Positions 24,780-38,000 are shown, counted from the first letter of the stretch. The stretch is 64,000 nt of DNA from Petunia secreta (GCA_029990175.1 JARKIP010000010.1:39798001-39862000), one strand, 5' to 3'. Notes: generated by a model not told the origin, from the sequence alone. A program made the numbers and translations.

Positions 24780-25375
24780 TAAGGCCAAGATGACTCCTCT
24801 ATCGAGTTATAGTGGAAAATGTGCCATGTAAACCCCTCTTTATGGGTGTGTCGTGCACCACATCTTCATAACTAGGAAGTTTACAAGCCTATTTCACCAC
24901 ACTCGGTCTATCGATGTTATCTCGACTTTGACAACGCCTTTGTCCTACCTGCCAAATACCTATTATGTCGAATTCTGACATGCCCAAAAGCCGATCATTT
25001 CACGCCCTCACAAGCAATCTGCCTAATCTTTCATCGCGAATTAGGATGTCATTTTGCATTTCCTTCCAATTGATGCCTACTTGGCCTAGCCAAGCCTATC
25101 TGCGTCAATCGTGCATGTCTTTGTGCTTAATCATGCCCATCTGTTTGAGTCATGCGCATTTATAAAACTCGCTCCTCAAATTCTTCCCAACTCAGTCAAG
25201 ACAACGTCGTAGGCGAGTTTACTCATTTATCGGGACGAAGTGGAAACTATGTACATATAAACTCCTCTTTATGGGTGTGTAGCGCGCCACATTTTCATAA
25301 CTAGGATGATTATAAGCCTCTTTTCCCACGCTCGATTTATTGAAATTAACTCATCTCTGGTGGCGCTTTTGCTCC
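24780..25375 (+). repeat. N1 duplicated block of about 155 bp
   Basis: Blocks at about 24790-24945 and 25215-25370 share CTCTTTATGGGTGTGT and TTCATAACTAGGA and align along their length with many substitutions. They are separated by about 270 bp of unrelated sequence. Confidence 0.75.
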
Positions 25376-25507
25376 CTCCTTCATTTATCTCGCCAAAAGG
25401 CAAACACACACATGAACCTAAACTTTACATACCTGGATAAGTTTAGTCTTTACATTCCAAAATCGTGCGCCATAAACATCTCATACAGGCAACATGCCAT
25501 TCTAGAA

Positions 25508-25547
25508 CTACACACGACCTGATTCTCGTAAAACCCGAGATATGTAG
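25508..25547 (+). other. Conserved hairpin motif, N1 copy
   Basis: CTACA (25508-25512) pairs with TGTAG (25543-25547), and TCTCG (25524-25528) pairs with CGAGA (25536-25540). Between the stems lies the conserved ACCTGATTC. Two more copies with changed but still pairing stems are in R3's 3' region. Confidence 0.7.
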
Positions 25548-25685
25548 GCAACTCAGACACCGGGGTTAGGCCAAAAACACCCTAAAACTCTCATTTCCCC
25601 TTCGAATCATTTTTGCCTCTCAGTCGCGACAAAATTGGCCGCACTATCAAGTATTTGTCCGAAGACTCTTTCATCATCCCCGGGC

Positions 25686-25698
25686 AAAGAGGGGCAGC
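25686..25698 (+). promoter_or_regulatory. N1 polypurine tract
   Basis: AAAGAGGGGCAGC directly precedes the 3' LTR and would prime plus-strand DNA synthesis. R3 has AAAGAGGGACAGC at the same place. Confidence 0.85.
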
Positions 25699-28241
25699 TG
25701 TTGACACCCAATTTTGTCCCTCCTTTTTTTAAAATTGGCCATAATTCAACTTAAGGGTACACTGTGACTATTTGCGCAAAATATGTATTAGAAATCATGT
25801 ATTTACGTCCGTTATCCTTTATTTATATACTACATACTTAAGTGTGGCAATATTACGTAACTTTTGCATCATTTAGACTATATGTCAAGTTTGTTTCATT
25901 TTGTGATTATTTGTGCAAATTAGTAATTACTTGTGATTATATATATTTAGATAATTTTATTTGAATTTATTTAATATTTATTTGTGCATTTTATAATATA
26001 TGTATATCTATATTTTTATTCTACACCTTTAAGTTGAATATTGGCCAATTTAAAAGAAAATGTCTACTTCTTATTTTTATTTTTATTTACTTATTTTCCT
26101 TCTCTTTTTTTGTTAAATCTTTCCTACGAACCTGGACAATTGTCTATCCATGTACGTCCATTCGGTTGGAAATCAATTGCTATTTTCTTCCGATTATCTA
26201 GTTCTAATTTGGATATTCTCATAATTATTATTTACATTTCAAAATATTTCTTTTATTTTTGAAATCCTCCTTTGTTTTGAACCTAGACAAATGTTCGTCT
26301 AGATACATTCATAGTTGCATTCAAAATCTCATTTTCTTCATACTTTATTTTAAATTAAATCATTTCTAAACCCCTATAATTATTTTCGTATTGAACCTAG
26401 TCAAGTTTCTTAACCAAATACATCCTTGCTATTTTTTGAATTTTGAAAAGATTATATTTCCAAATATTTCCCCTAAATCTCTCAAAATTTCCTATCAAAT
26501 CTACCCCTAATCTTTCTCCTAATTTCTTAAATCCCTAAAATCAATCCCCTAATTTCCTCCCATAATGACCCCCCTAATCATTTTTCCTAATACTATATCA
26601 TCATCATCATCTATCCACATCGAAGAGGCACAGTACACGATTTCCAAAAACACAGCGGACCCCTCTTTACCCTTCTCCCTCAATTCACACAATGTCACAA
26701 AAAATTAAACTCCATACACAAAAACAGTGCACAAATCCGACCCCACTTCACCTTCTCCACATCACTCATCTTCCTCTAACACACATCCAAACCCATTCAC
26801 ACACTATCACATATACTACTCCAAAGGATCAACACACGCATACACACCCGACCTCATTTTCTTCTCCATGGCAGACTCCTTCTCAGCCTATACATACACC
26901 ATTTGAACCACAAAAGAACAGGCACATACAAAAGAACAGATCGAGACAGTACAGTGCATACAGAGACACCCCTTATCTTCTTCTCTAAAAACCGGCCACA
27001 TCCACACAAATATATCTCCATTACCCGCTTTCTTCAACCAAACACACCATACACACATCCCGTCCTTTATACAGAAATCAAACGAAACAGGGGAGATCGA
27101 CGCAAACGGGGTAAAAAGGGATGGCTATATCATTAGTAGGAACACCGCCGGAGCAACTACGATCGCGAAGCCAGACGATAATGGGAGTCGAATCAGGGTC
27201 GCAGCGATGCCAATGGAACTCTGTTCGGCGGTCGCTCCCCTTCTCTCTCCACGTCGTCACTGTGACGCCAGAGATGTGTCTAACAGTGTTTTGGACTTTA
27301 TTTCATTGTTCGTTGCTTCACCATAATTGGGTCACCAATCATGCAGATCTGAGTCCTCGTTTCTTGAGGGTTGCATTATCGAGTCTCTGTCATATTTGGG
27401 TTGAAGATCAGACATCCACGTTCTTAAACTATTATTGTTTACATATATATTCCTCTTGTTGAATTTCAAACCCACCGCTTATCCCCTTTAGTCCGTTCCC
27501 TGGTTCTGAATTTTGATTTATATGATATGCATCTAACAATTCTTTCTTTTGTAGTGGTCTGTTTGATTCACTAAGGACTGTTTGTGATGTTATTTGGTCC
27601 AAGTTATTGCTACTGTTGGATTTTGTTAGTTGTTTTGACTTGCAGCTTATAGAGGAACATTTATTTGGAGGCTGTTATATGCAATTGGCTAGTGTTAATC
27701 GATTTGGAGAGATACTGCACTTGATAGGTCAACGAAAAAAAATATATTTTACATATATTGAGGCCTGCACAAAGAATTGACGGAAATACAATGAATTGAC
27801 GGACTAATCACGGCCAAGGAAAATAATTGTTTATTTGAGGCCTATTGATAAACAATCACATTCCCACATCCCTAAAACAAAGGCTATGATGAAGTGTATA
27901 AGCTTTGACTACAAACGAGCAGGTGATGGAGTAATGAGACCGATACTTGGCATGGCAACACGACCGGCCGGCGTGTTCGCAGCCGTATCGACGTCCCTAA
28001 CCTCCATCCAATTCATACACACCCGAGCCGACACTTTCAAAAATCCCCTTTCCCCTTTATTTTAAAACTATTATTATTATTATTATTATTATCATTTTCA
28101 TTATTTTTATTAGTATTATTATTCACTAACTCTTTTCTTTAAATTTTGCGAGGTAAAAGTTGGAAAGAGATGATAACCTATTTTGGAAGAGAACAATTCA
28201 AAAAGAAACCTTTTTGTCATTATTATTATTATTATTATTTT

Positions 28242-28277
<36 letters not shown>

Positions 28278-28715
28278 TATTTTTATTACTATTTATTATT
28301 TATTTTACTAATTCATTTTCATCTTTTTTGCAAGGTGCAATCCTTAAGGAGGAAACCTATTAGGACCTCTTATCTCAATTATTATATTATCTAGTTATTT
28401 GTTTATATCTAATTAGTTAGTTTAAGTTGCTTAGTTACTTATTTCAAATTCCAATTATAAAGTCCGGCCGGTAACCACATTTGTGGAGCTCGAGGGGTGC
28501 CTCCTCTCGAGTTAACTTGAACCTCTTACCTGAATCTCTGACTAGTAGACCAACCCGGAGTTAATTTTTTTAAATGGAATTAGAAATTAATAGGTGACCT
28601 AATATGCCTAGGAAATTTATTATGTGGCGACTCCAAAACCTTAACTTAAACGAGTTCACCCAGTCAAATCCAAAACTCGACTCGCCTCGAGTTGAGTCCA
28701 AAATCGGGTATGACA
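25699..28715 (+). repeat. N1 3' LTR
   Basis: A 3017-bp copy of the LTR at 16501-19552 starting TGTTGACACC and ending TATGACA, followed by the AACAA duplication. It differs from its sister by scattered substitutions and short indels, including shortened ATT runs (about 28069-28093 and 28218-28276). Confidence 0.92.
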
Positions 28716-28720
28716 AACAA

Positions 28721-29215
28721 CAAACTGCCCGAGAATGTTACTTAGTAGCCATGAAGGAGGGTGCTATTTCGAATACTTTGAAATAACAATCACAGTCCCC
28801 GGAATCTTCGGCCGAAAATGATGATACAGAACCAAGTCCAACGGATATAGACTTCGCCAAAATTTTGGCATGTTTTAAGGAGCCACACAAACAGAAAGCT
28901 GGGGACTCGACTGTCAAAGAATTAGTCCTTTCCAAAGACAAACCAAAACGAAAAGTGTACGTTGGAGCAGAATTGGACCCTGACATGAAAACGGAGATAA
29001 TCACATTTCTCAAAGATAATGCTGATTGTTTTGCTTGGTCCCACGCGGATATGAAGGGAATAGACCCAAAAGTTATTACGCACAAGTTGAACGTTGATCC
29101 ATCACATTGACCAGTGAAACAGGAGAAACGACCTAATGGAGGATTTAAAAGGAAAATCATCGATGATGAAGTGGACAGGTTGCTGAAGAATGGATTTATT
29201 TGAGAAGTAAAATAT
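28721..29215 (+). pseudogene. R1 protease-RT linker after N1
   Basis: It resumes the R1 frame right after the N1 target duplication with QTARECYLVAMKEG. It passes a TAA after NTLK near 28783 and continues with the pre-RT region (ELVLSKDKPKRKVYVGAEL, ITFLKDNADCFAWSHADM) that precedes RT in Tat elements. TGA at 29108-29110 breaks it again. Confidence 0.8.
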
Positions 29216-30000
29216 CCGGAGTGACTAGCTAATACGTTCATAGTCATAAAGAAGAATGGGAAGTGGAGAGTATGTGTTGACTACACCGATCTAAATAAGG
29301 CATGGCCAAAAGACTCGTTTCTGTTGCCTCACATCGACCGACTGAACGATTCAACAGCAATGCATGAAATGCTAAGTTTTTTGGATGCATATTTGGGATA
29401 TAATCAGATATTAATGGAGCCAGAGGATCAAGAGAAAACGCCATTCATAATGGACAAGGGGACTTACTGTTATACGGTCATGCCTTTCGGTCTAAAAAAT
29501 GCCAGGACTACCAATCAACGGTTGGTCATGACCATGTTCAAGACTTTGATCGGAAAAACTATGGAGGTTTATATAGATGATATGTTGGTGAAATCATTGG
29601 AAGCGAAAAATCACTTGAATGATTTGAAGGAGGCATTTGCAATATTGAGGCAGTTTGACATGAGGCTGAACCCGGAGAAGTGTGCTCGGAGTCAGATCTG
29701 GTAAGTTCTTTGGATTCATCGTATCTCAAAGAGGGATCGAAGCAAATCCGGATAAAATCAAAGCAATTGAAGATATACCAAATGAGCTCACAAAGGTGAA
29801 AGACGTTCAACGCTTGACCGGTCGGGTAGCCTATCTCAGCAGGTTCATCTCGAGATCATCTGAACGATGTCACAAGTTATTTTTAGTCTTAAAGAAAAAC
29901 ACAAGCTTTGAGTGGACATCGGAATGCAACCAGGCCCTTAAGGAGTTGAAGCATTCTTTGTCCAACCATCCGTTGCTTTCAAAACTAGTGTAGGGAGAAG
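29216..30000 (+). pseudogene. R1 reverse transcriptase and first RNase H (broken)
   Basis: The RT fold is readable: FIVIKKNGKWRVCVDYTDLN, then YCYTVMPFGLKNA, then the catalytic YIDDM with YIDD at 29570-29581. It continues after a frameshift near 29697 with SGKFFGFIVSQRGIEANPDK and the thumb/connection block RLTGRVAYLSRFISRS. TGA codons at 29201-29203 and 29222-29224 sit where Arg and Trp are expected. The first RNase H after 30000 is riddled with stops. Clearly inactive. Confidence 0.88.
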
Positions 30001-30259
30001 TGTTGCTAATCTACTTGGACGTTTCAGAAGTTGATGTAAGTGTTGTCCTCATTCATGAGGATGAAGGTAACAATTTCCTATCTATTACGTTAGTAAAACC
30101 TTACTGGATGTAGAGACAAGGTATCCACACTTAGAAAAACTTGCACTTGTTATAGCTGCACAAAAACTAAGGCCATATTTTCAATGTCATGCTATATCTG
30201 TTGTAACTACATTTCCTTTACGAAGTATTTTACATCGACTGGATTTATCCGGTCGATTA

Positions 30260-30811
30260 ATGAAATGGGTGGTCGAGCTGAGTGAGTACGACATCACTTA
30301 CCAGCATCGCACCACCATCAACTCACAAGTTTTGGCTGATTTCGTACCAAACTTCAGCGCTAACATTCTCCTGGAGGCAAGAAAAGAAGAACCCATGATG
30401 AGGGACCTAGACCCCAGAGTCTGGATACTTTATACGGAAGGAGCATCAAACATGAAAGGAGCTGGCCTCGGAGTCTTGTTAGTAGTGCCAATGGGCAAAA
30501 AACTAAGGTATGCAATCAAACTACACGCCAAAACTAACAATGAGGTCGAATATGAGGCCCTCGCTGCAGGTCTCAAAATTGCTAAAGACTTGAAGATCGA
30601 ACAGTTCGACCTCAAAAGTGATTCCCAACTGGTGGTAAACCAAGTCCAAAGAGATTTCAGTGTTCGAGACACAAGAATGCTACAACTGCTCAACAAGGTA
30701 CAAAGTCTTTTAACTTCTATTCAGGATTGGAAGATAGCACAAATCCCAAGGGAAGAAAATATCGAAGCAGATGCTCTGGCCAACCTCGGCTCTGCAGCAG
30801 TCATCGAATGA
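30260..30811 (+). pseudogene. R1 second (archaeal-type) RNase H
   Basis: It is an uninterrupted frame of 183 residues after a connector ending LADFVPNF. The fold reads LYTEGASNMKGAGLGVLL, NEVEYEALAAGL, LKSDSQLVVNQV and EADALANLGSA. A second RNase H between the first RNase H and integrase is a hallmark of the Tat/Ogre lineage. The first catalytic Asp of the usual TDGASN is Glu, so activity is doubtful even though the frame is open. Confidence 0.85.
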
Positions 30812-32115
30812 GAACCCGATGAAACAATTGTACACTTGTTCAAATCTCCGCTCAATCGGAGTCTTAAGAAGGTAAACAATGTCAATCATACTTGGGATTG
30901 GAGAAGCAAATATTTGTCTTACTTATAGGCAGGAATTTCTTCCCGAAGACAAGAAGATTGCCCGATCACTCAAAGCTAAAGCGGCTCGATACTGCCTTAT
31001 GGAAAACCAACTCTACAGATGCATGTATAGTGTCCCTTTGGCGAAGTGCATGGGCCCATGAGAAACAAGTTATGTAATGAGGGAAATTCATGAAGGCGAG
31101 TGTGGTAACCACTCCAGAAGTAAGTCTTTGGTACGAAAGTTGATTAGAGCTGGTTACTATTGGCCTACGATGGGAGAAGTAGCAAAATCCATCATTAAAA
31201 AATGCGACAAGTGCCAATGGCATGGCAACCTTATTCACCAACAAGCAGAGCCCCTTCATTCGGTCACGTCACTGTGGCCGTTCACGAAATGGGAGATGGA
31301 TTTGGTTGGGCCGCTTCCAACAGCTCTCGGTGGGGTAAGTTTATATTGATTTTAACTGATTATTTTTCTAAGTGGGTAGAAGCAGTTGCCTTGGCTAAAA
31401 ATTAAGAACGGAAAGTCATCAAATTCATCCACCAAAATATCATATGTCGTTTTGGGATCCCGAAGGAGATCACATGAGATCCCATGCGACGACGGTAAAC
31501 ACTTTATTGGAAGTCGAATCACATCATTTTTCAAAAAAAATGGGGGATTAAGCGAATCGCATCAACTCCATATCACTCCAGTACAAATGGACAAGCTGAG
31601 TCTTCCAACAAGACAATAATTGAGTATTTAAAAAAGTGGATGGAGGAGTCAAAGGGCAACTGGCCGGATGAACTCCCAGGCGCACTGTGGGCTCATCGAA
31701 CAATGGTGAAAAACAACACTGGTGAGACTCCGTTTTCACTTAGCTATGGAACAGATACATTGATCCCGGTGGAGGTTGATGAACCAAGCCTTTGGTTTGC
31801 TCACTCCAACGATAAGTCAAACAAGGAAGCCATATTAGTAGACTTGGATTTGCTCGAGGGAAAGAGAGAGATGTCATCGGTTCAGATACAAGCGCAGAAA
31901 CAAAGGGCAGAAAACTACCTCAACAAAAATATCAGGTATCGAACTTTTAATGCATGTGATTAGGTACTGAAGATTAGACGAACAAAGAAGGATGAACCCA
32001 AAGAAGAGAAGTTGGGAGCAAATTAGGAGGGACCCTATCGGGCCAAAGCAGCGGTCGACAACGGCTCTTATCAGCTAGAAACCATATATTCGAAGCCGGT
32101 TGAATTCAATTAGAA
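30812..32115 (+). pseudogene. R1 integrase (broken)
   Basis: Pieces of the integrase are spread over three frames. The zinc-binding part reads HEGECGNHS followed by KKCDKCQWHG. The core begins WEMDLVGPL (first Asp), shifts to FILILTDYFSKWVEAV, and continues past a stop to a CDDGKHFIG-like block (second Asp) and an AESSNKT-like block (third acidic residue). A long frame at 31640-31963 covers the C-terminal core with ALWAHRT and ETPFSLSYGT. Several frameshifts and stops make it inactive. Confidence 0.85.
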
Positions 32116-33159
32116 TATCACCCAATTAAAGCAGTACCAGTTCTAAAAACGTTCGGTATCGCACACCCTCACTAGTTAATTCGTTACTGTTTTTTTTTTT
32201 TTTTTGGTACTAACACTTTTAGATAATAGGCATAGTTGGAATCGAATGACGACATACATCACACACGAACATAACGAGCTTGAAACGCTCTCAGTCGGGG
32301 TCGATAAGTCTGACAAACACTCTGACGCGGTCTTCATCTTTAAATCCACTCTGTTTCTTCTTTGCATCCTTTGTTTCAGGAAATACAAAGTGTATATAAC
32401 GGAGGCATTGAACCACCGTCCCCTCACACTTCGCACTCGAACACTGGGGGGGATGGAGAAGGAGGAAGGATGAAGGATTTTTCACAAATTGCTACCAATT
32501 GATCAAAGACTGGGGACTGCTTGAGTTTGAAGTTGGTAATTGTACGAAAAGATACCGGGGACTGCCCCGAAGTCGATTTTGCAAGCGTTCGAAAAAAGAC
32601 TAGGGACTGCTCGAGTCCGTGAAGAATAGGTTAACTCCAAGATCATCGCCGAACAGACACTCACACTGGGGACTGTTCGTGACTTTAGTTCAGAACGAAA
32701 TGTAAATAGTCCATCAGCGGTCAAAGTTTTTGTTCGTACTCATAAGCGCCTTAAAACGGCCATGTTCCAAAACCAATTACGATAATCGATCGGTCAAAAT
32801 GTACTAAGCGTCCGATAGCACCCAACATTTCAATTAATACAACACTTCTTGTCAAACATCTGTTGCTATCCGCTGATTCAAACGACCTAAGTGTTAAAAT
32901 GGTTTTCCGAACTTGATGTTCGAAGAGTGCATCTGCATGAAAATGAGACGTCATTCTTCATTACGTGCTAATTGCATTGGGCCCAATTAATTCGCTCTTT
33001 CCGATAACCACAACAAAAATATTGAGACTTCGAACGATGAAAACACCACTTGTCTGGGTAAACAATAAAACGTAAGCTTCGTCTTCGAAAATCAATACTT
33101 ACAGCAATAAACAGTTAAGAAAGGCAAGCAAAAGAAATTTATCCAAACAAAAGTATTTA
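32116..33159 (+). other. R1 3' untranslated region
   Basis: Non-coding. It contains a T run at 32190-32205. Four copies of a GGGGACTG-type phrase lie near 32512, 32557, 32604 and 32667, each in an element-specific repeat of about 46 bp or more. No host gene was seen. Confidence 0.6.
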
Positions 33160-33416
33160 CTCCCTCCGTTTCAAAAAGGATGAACCTATTACTATTTGAA
33201 GGGTCAAACAAGATAATGTTTGACCACATGTCTTACAAATATTTTCTAACTATTTTGAATTGTTAACTATTGTGACTTATAACTTTTCATGTAGTTTCTA
33301 AATATGTAAATTTTATTTAAAAAAGTTTTAAAATTCGATGTGCAAATTCCCGTTGAAAATTAGTCAACTTGACCCTCGTACTCCGCAAAGGTTCATCCTT
33401 TTTTAAAAGGATGCAG
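33160..33416. mobile_element. Stowaway-like MITE 3
   Basis: The left end CTCCCTCCGTTTCA runs on into AAAAAGGATGAACC; the right end has the complementary GGTTCATCCTTTTT and a decayed terminus (GGATGCAG). TA dinucleotides flank it at 33158-33159 and 33417-33418. It is 257 bp and non-coding, inserted in the R1 3' region. Its interior differs from the two MITEs further left. Confidence 0.85.
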
Positions 33417-33499
33417 TACATAAGAACGGCCATAAGCCTTATTGTCTTTACAAAACGACCACAACGTTCGGTCGAAAACATTTAAAACAAAAAACTGCC

Positions 33500-35007
33500 T
33501 AAGAAATCATTCTTCCTAATCGGAGTCCTCGTCTTCGGAACTTGGAGGAAGACCCAAGTCTTCACGAGCAAGCCTCACCGTTTGAATGGCTTCCTCCAAT
33601 TCAACATCTACATCATTAGTGCGCTCAGACATCTCTTGGAGAACATCTCAATGTGACTATCAAACTCGTCTTCCATCAATCTCTTCTGGACAGCCAGTTG
33701 GATGCCCAAATCTCGATTCTGTTTAACAAGGTTTCAAATTTTTCTCCATCAAATCTTTGTTTTTCGGCAATCAAATACTCTTTGTCACCCTATAAAGCAT
33801 GAAGGGCATCTTTCAGCTTGGCCATTTCCAAATCCTTGTTCGATAGCTCAGACTCCAGCCTAGTGTATTTGCTTCCCACGTCAGCTTCATAGCGCTCAAG
33901 CTATGCGTTCGGCCTGTGACTCCAGCTCTGATTCACGAAGAGCGTGAGCAGCAACCTTTTTGTCCGCATCAGCTTCGAGTTCGGAGTTCTTCACTATCAG
34001 AACTTTGAGATTTTGGTGGCAAGCGCTACTGGCAGATGCCAAAAAAAGCGGCCTGTTCGTGCAGACGAGTGATTTCAGCCTGAAGCTAATGAATGTGATC
34101 CACTATCTCGATCGCCATTATCGTCGTCTGAGATAAGAGGGACCAAGTCAGAAAGGGTTCAAGGCGGGAAGGTATTCACAAAACAAAAAAGAAAGTCACC
34201 CAAAAGGCGTCAAAGGCAACGTGGGAAGCAAGGTTCAGGTCACTTCGACAATTCATCCGAGCCCTCTCCATCGGCCCAGTGACGTCGTACAGATAATCGG
34301 AAAGATGTCTTGAAATCTGAGCAAATTGATGTTACCCGGGACTGTTACGTTGATCGACCTCTCTTTTACCTCCCCAGCAGCATCAGCTCTTTTGTAAGCC
34401 GAAAAGGGGGCTGTGTCCTCGCCTTTTGGAAGCAAAGTGATAGGCTCATCGGGATCTGCAGCAAAGAATGATGAGCCTGAACTTTCGGTATGCTTCGATT
34501 TTTCCGGCTGCACCTCTCGATCAAGTGGAAGTCTACCTTTTTTCCTTGCCTCATGTTCCTCGGGGGCGAAAGTAGCTTCCAATCTTTCAGCTCTATCCCC
34601 CGAAGCTGAAGGCACCTCCAAAAGCGAAGGAAGTGGTAGTTGGGATGGCCTGTCGGCCAATTCCATAACAGGAGATCCAGCATACTGATCGGCCGCTTTT
34701 AGCTGCTCGGCCGCCTCTTGTATTCTCTTTTTTCTTGGCTTCTTTGGGCGCATCAACGGCTATTCGGAGCCCGACTCCTCAACAGCCTCTTGATCGGGGT
34801 CAAACCGAACAAGCACACCTTCTTCGCCGCTTTAACAGCATCAACGACCATCACCGCACCTGCGACTACGTCTTATATGGGCTCAAGAGTGGTTGCTGCA
34901 CCAACCTCTTTTCCCACTTGTTCTTTCTGGGCTATTTTGGCAAGAAGTCTTGCTCGGACTGCATGATAGTTCAACTTCTTAGGAGGAGGAGGAGGAGGAG
35001 GAGCTGC
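33500..35007 (-). pseudogene. R1 antisense ORF, coiled-coil protein (decayed)
   Basis: On the - strand, after a start region cut off by R2 at 35008, there is a proline-run and basic N-terminal part (PPPPPPKK, near 34980), then a charged part (ORF 34253-34756, RPKKPRKKRIQEAAEQLKAA), and then a long Glu/Lys/Leu-rich region readable in pieces down to about 33520. Pieces such as NSELEADADKKVAAHALRES and RLESELSNKDLEMAKLKDA are heptad-like and look like a coiled coil. An antisense gene between integrase and 3' LTR is known in some Tat-type elements such as Grande. Its function is unknown. Several stops and frameshifts mark it as broken. Confidence 0.65.
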
Positions 35008-38000
35008 TGTTGACACCCAATTTTGTCCCTTCTTTTTCTATAATTGGCTATATTTAACTTAAAGGTGCAATATTGATTGTTTGAGCAAAATTCGTATTAG
35101 AATGCATGTATTTATTTGCACTATCCCAATTTATACATTATATATCTAATTATGATTATATAATATGATTGCATCATTTAGGCAATGGTTAAAATGCATG
35201 TCGAGATTGTGGTTGTTTGCACAATTTATTGTATAAATAATGTTTAGTAATTATTTTTGGCAATTTATATTTAACTAACTTACTTTAACCCTAGTTGTTT
35301 TATATGTGCATTTTTTTTCTTTTGTAAATAATATATATTTATATTTTTTTATATATACATCTAAAACCTTTAGTTAAATATCAGTCCAATTAAAGACGCC
35401 CCGTCTAATTGTATTCATTACCTACATTTCAAAAGAATGACATTCTTCTTCATTTTATTAAAATTCCTTTGTAGTTGAACATAGACAAAAGTTCAACCAG
35501 ATATATTCTTCTTTTTAAACCATATATTTTCCTTTCTTCCCATTTATTCTAAATAAAATTCCCAAAATTACCTTCTTTTTACGTACACCAACTATAGATC
35601 TCCTTTACCCATTTTTAGATAAAATACAGCATTTCTCCCTACACGTCACCTTATCTCCCTGTTCTTGGAAAAAATTTAGAATCCCAAAAATTACTCTCAC
35701 CTCCCAACGTCATCTTCCCCTTATATCACTCCAAAAAATCTCTTCACAATCACTCTAGATGTCTCCTGCTTCCCCCTGTCAAATGCACTGAAAGATCTTT
35801 TCCGTTTCTTTGATTTTTGCTCGTTTCGAATTTCTTTCCTGTGCAAGTTCAATGGGTACTATAAAAATCCCATAAGCAAGGGACAAGGGAGGGGGATCAT
35901 TACATATACAGTACAAAATAAGCACACTACACACAACACCACACAAAACCATACATAGATCATTACACACACACCAATAGATATACATATACCCATATAC
36001 AGTACACAAAAAATTGTTCATACACACGTATACACGCCAGGGGGAAAAGAAAAGAGGAAACACCATCGTCCCCAGCGGTGGTGGAAACCACCATATACGG
36101 ATACACCAAACACACACAGGTTCGAAAGGGGAGATCGAAACTGAGGATATTTGTTCTCTTTGATTTGGAACTGACGAGATCTGTTCTCTTTGATTTGGAA
36201 CTGAAGAGGGAAACGGCGGAGTCGCAGCGACGCCGCTACTCGCAGGAAGTCGCTCCTCCTGCCTCCGCGCCATCGCTGAAAAATCATCATCGGGACACCT
36301 GTTCTTTTCCGTCTTCTCGATTCTTGAGTTGCTACTGAAATTGAGTAAGAAAAGGCAGTGGAGTAGCAGCGACGCTGCGGCTGTCGCTCCTCTGCCGCCA
36401 TTTATTTCACCTAGAAATTCTTCAAATATATATGTTCGTTCTTCGCTTGTGGGTTTAATGAGTTACCGTGTTCGAAGATGATTATTGATTATCCGGCAAT
36501 GGTTATTGATTATTGTTCTGCTTTTGGTGGGATGGTTGATTCACTCAATTTTGACGAGTTTAGCATTGTCTCGATTATTCTCCTATTAACCGACTTTGAG
36601 TTGAACAGATTGTTATGCTCGTACTCAGTCTTCGCTAGAAACACGATTTTTGGGCTCCTGCAGAAATCATCTATTGATATGAACAATACTACACTTTGTT
36701 AAAGCTTATGAAAATATTTAATTTGAGGCTTTACGGATTGATTTGAGCAGATACTATGGTCGATGACGTTTAGAGGCCAAAACAATCACGTGTCGTTATT
36801 TACACACCATCCCTTTATATATCCCGAAATACAAAAACTAGGCAATGATGATGAGTATCCACTTTGAAAAATAAGCATAGGTGTGTAGAATCGGTATCTG
36901 GCATGGCAACGCAGCCTGCCACCATTGTTTGCAGCCATATCGATGCCCTTAAAACTCTACTCGATACGACGAAAAGGTGAGCCTAAAAACCTTTACAAAA
37001 TTTGTTCCCCTTTATTTGGTTGTTGTTGTTGTTGTTATTATTATTATTACTTTATTCTGCTTTTATTTTTCCTTTATTTCATTAATCGTACTACTAATTC
37101 ATTTTATGTTTTTGCGAGGTATGCTTGGATGAATTCTATTTAAGAACGACACATTTGGATTGGACAACACATTGTTACCTTTGTCTTATTTTATATTTAT
37201 TCTATTCACACTAACTATTCATCTTCTTTGCGAGGAGTATTTGGACGTGATTAACAAAGATTGAAGACATTTGAGAAGACGAACATTTGTTTCTTATGCA
37301 ATTTGCTTGTGTTGTAAAATATTAGTGAAAATTGATTGTTTTTGCTTTACTTTAATTCATTCGAATCCCAATTATCTAGTCCAACCGGAAATAGGGGTAG
37401 ACACTAAACCGAAAAAACCGAAATACCGAACCGAACTAATTTGGTATTTCGGGTTCGGTATTTCGGTACGGTTCGGTCCAAGAAATTTTGAAACTTCGGT
37501 TTTTCAGGTCAGTTTTCGGTTTCGGGCAACCCGGAATTTCGGGACCCGAAAAAATCGAAGTTCTTTTTTTTTTTTTAAACACATATGCCATATATTTCCT
37601 AAATCCCTAAGTTATCCATTATCAGTAAGTAACATGATTCTACATATTGACTGATTTAACTAAAAGTTCTGCTATTTTTTCTTTTGCAGAATAGAGAAAG
37701 TACCTAAATGTTCGTTAATTTTTGTATTATAGTAAACCATAGTCATGTTACATAAAGTCTGTTAATGGATTGATTAGAGCCTCACAATCTCTAAGTCTGA
37801 AAGTTAAATGTGCTCAATCTATACCATTGCAAACGAAATTATAGTTTGCAAAAGGTGCGAGACCAAAAGTGCACGACATGCTTGATTTGAGAAAGAGGAA
37901 TTAATAGAGTTTCTTATTTTTTCTTCAAAATGTCTGTTATTGTCATGATCAATGTTAAGGTCTTAGTTGTAAGTTTCGTTTCTGCTGTAATATACTTAAA

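Larger units (their letters stand above)
16501..28715 (+). mobile_element. N1: complete non-autonomous LTR retrotransposon (LARD-like)
   Basis: It is 12,215 bp long with LTRs at 16501-19552 and 25699-28715. The target-site duplication AACAA is at 16496-16500 and 28716-28720. The PBS is at 19556-19573 and the PPT at 25686-25698. The 6.1-kb interior has no gag, protease, RT, RNase H or integrase, only repeats and anonymous ORFs, so it must have moved with another element's proteins. Its LTR start, leader modules and repeats match R2, which does carry protein-coding sequence, so an R2-type element is the natural helper. It is inserted in R1's protease, whose frame joins up across it. Confidence 0.92.

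Noticed and set aside
32204..32485. Overlapping ORFs on both strands after the R1 integrase
   Set aside because: Anonymous and inside the R1 3' untranslated region; neither has a domain.
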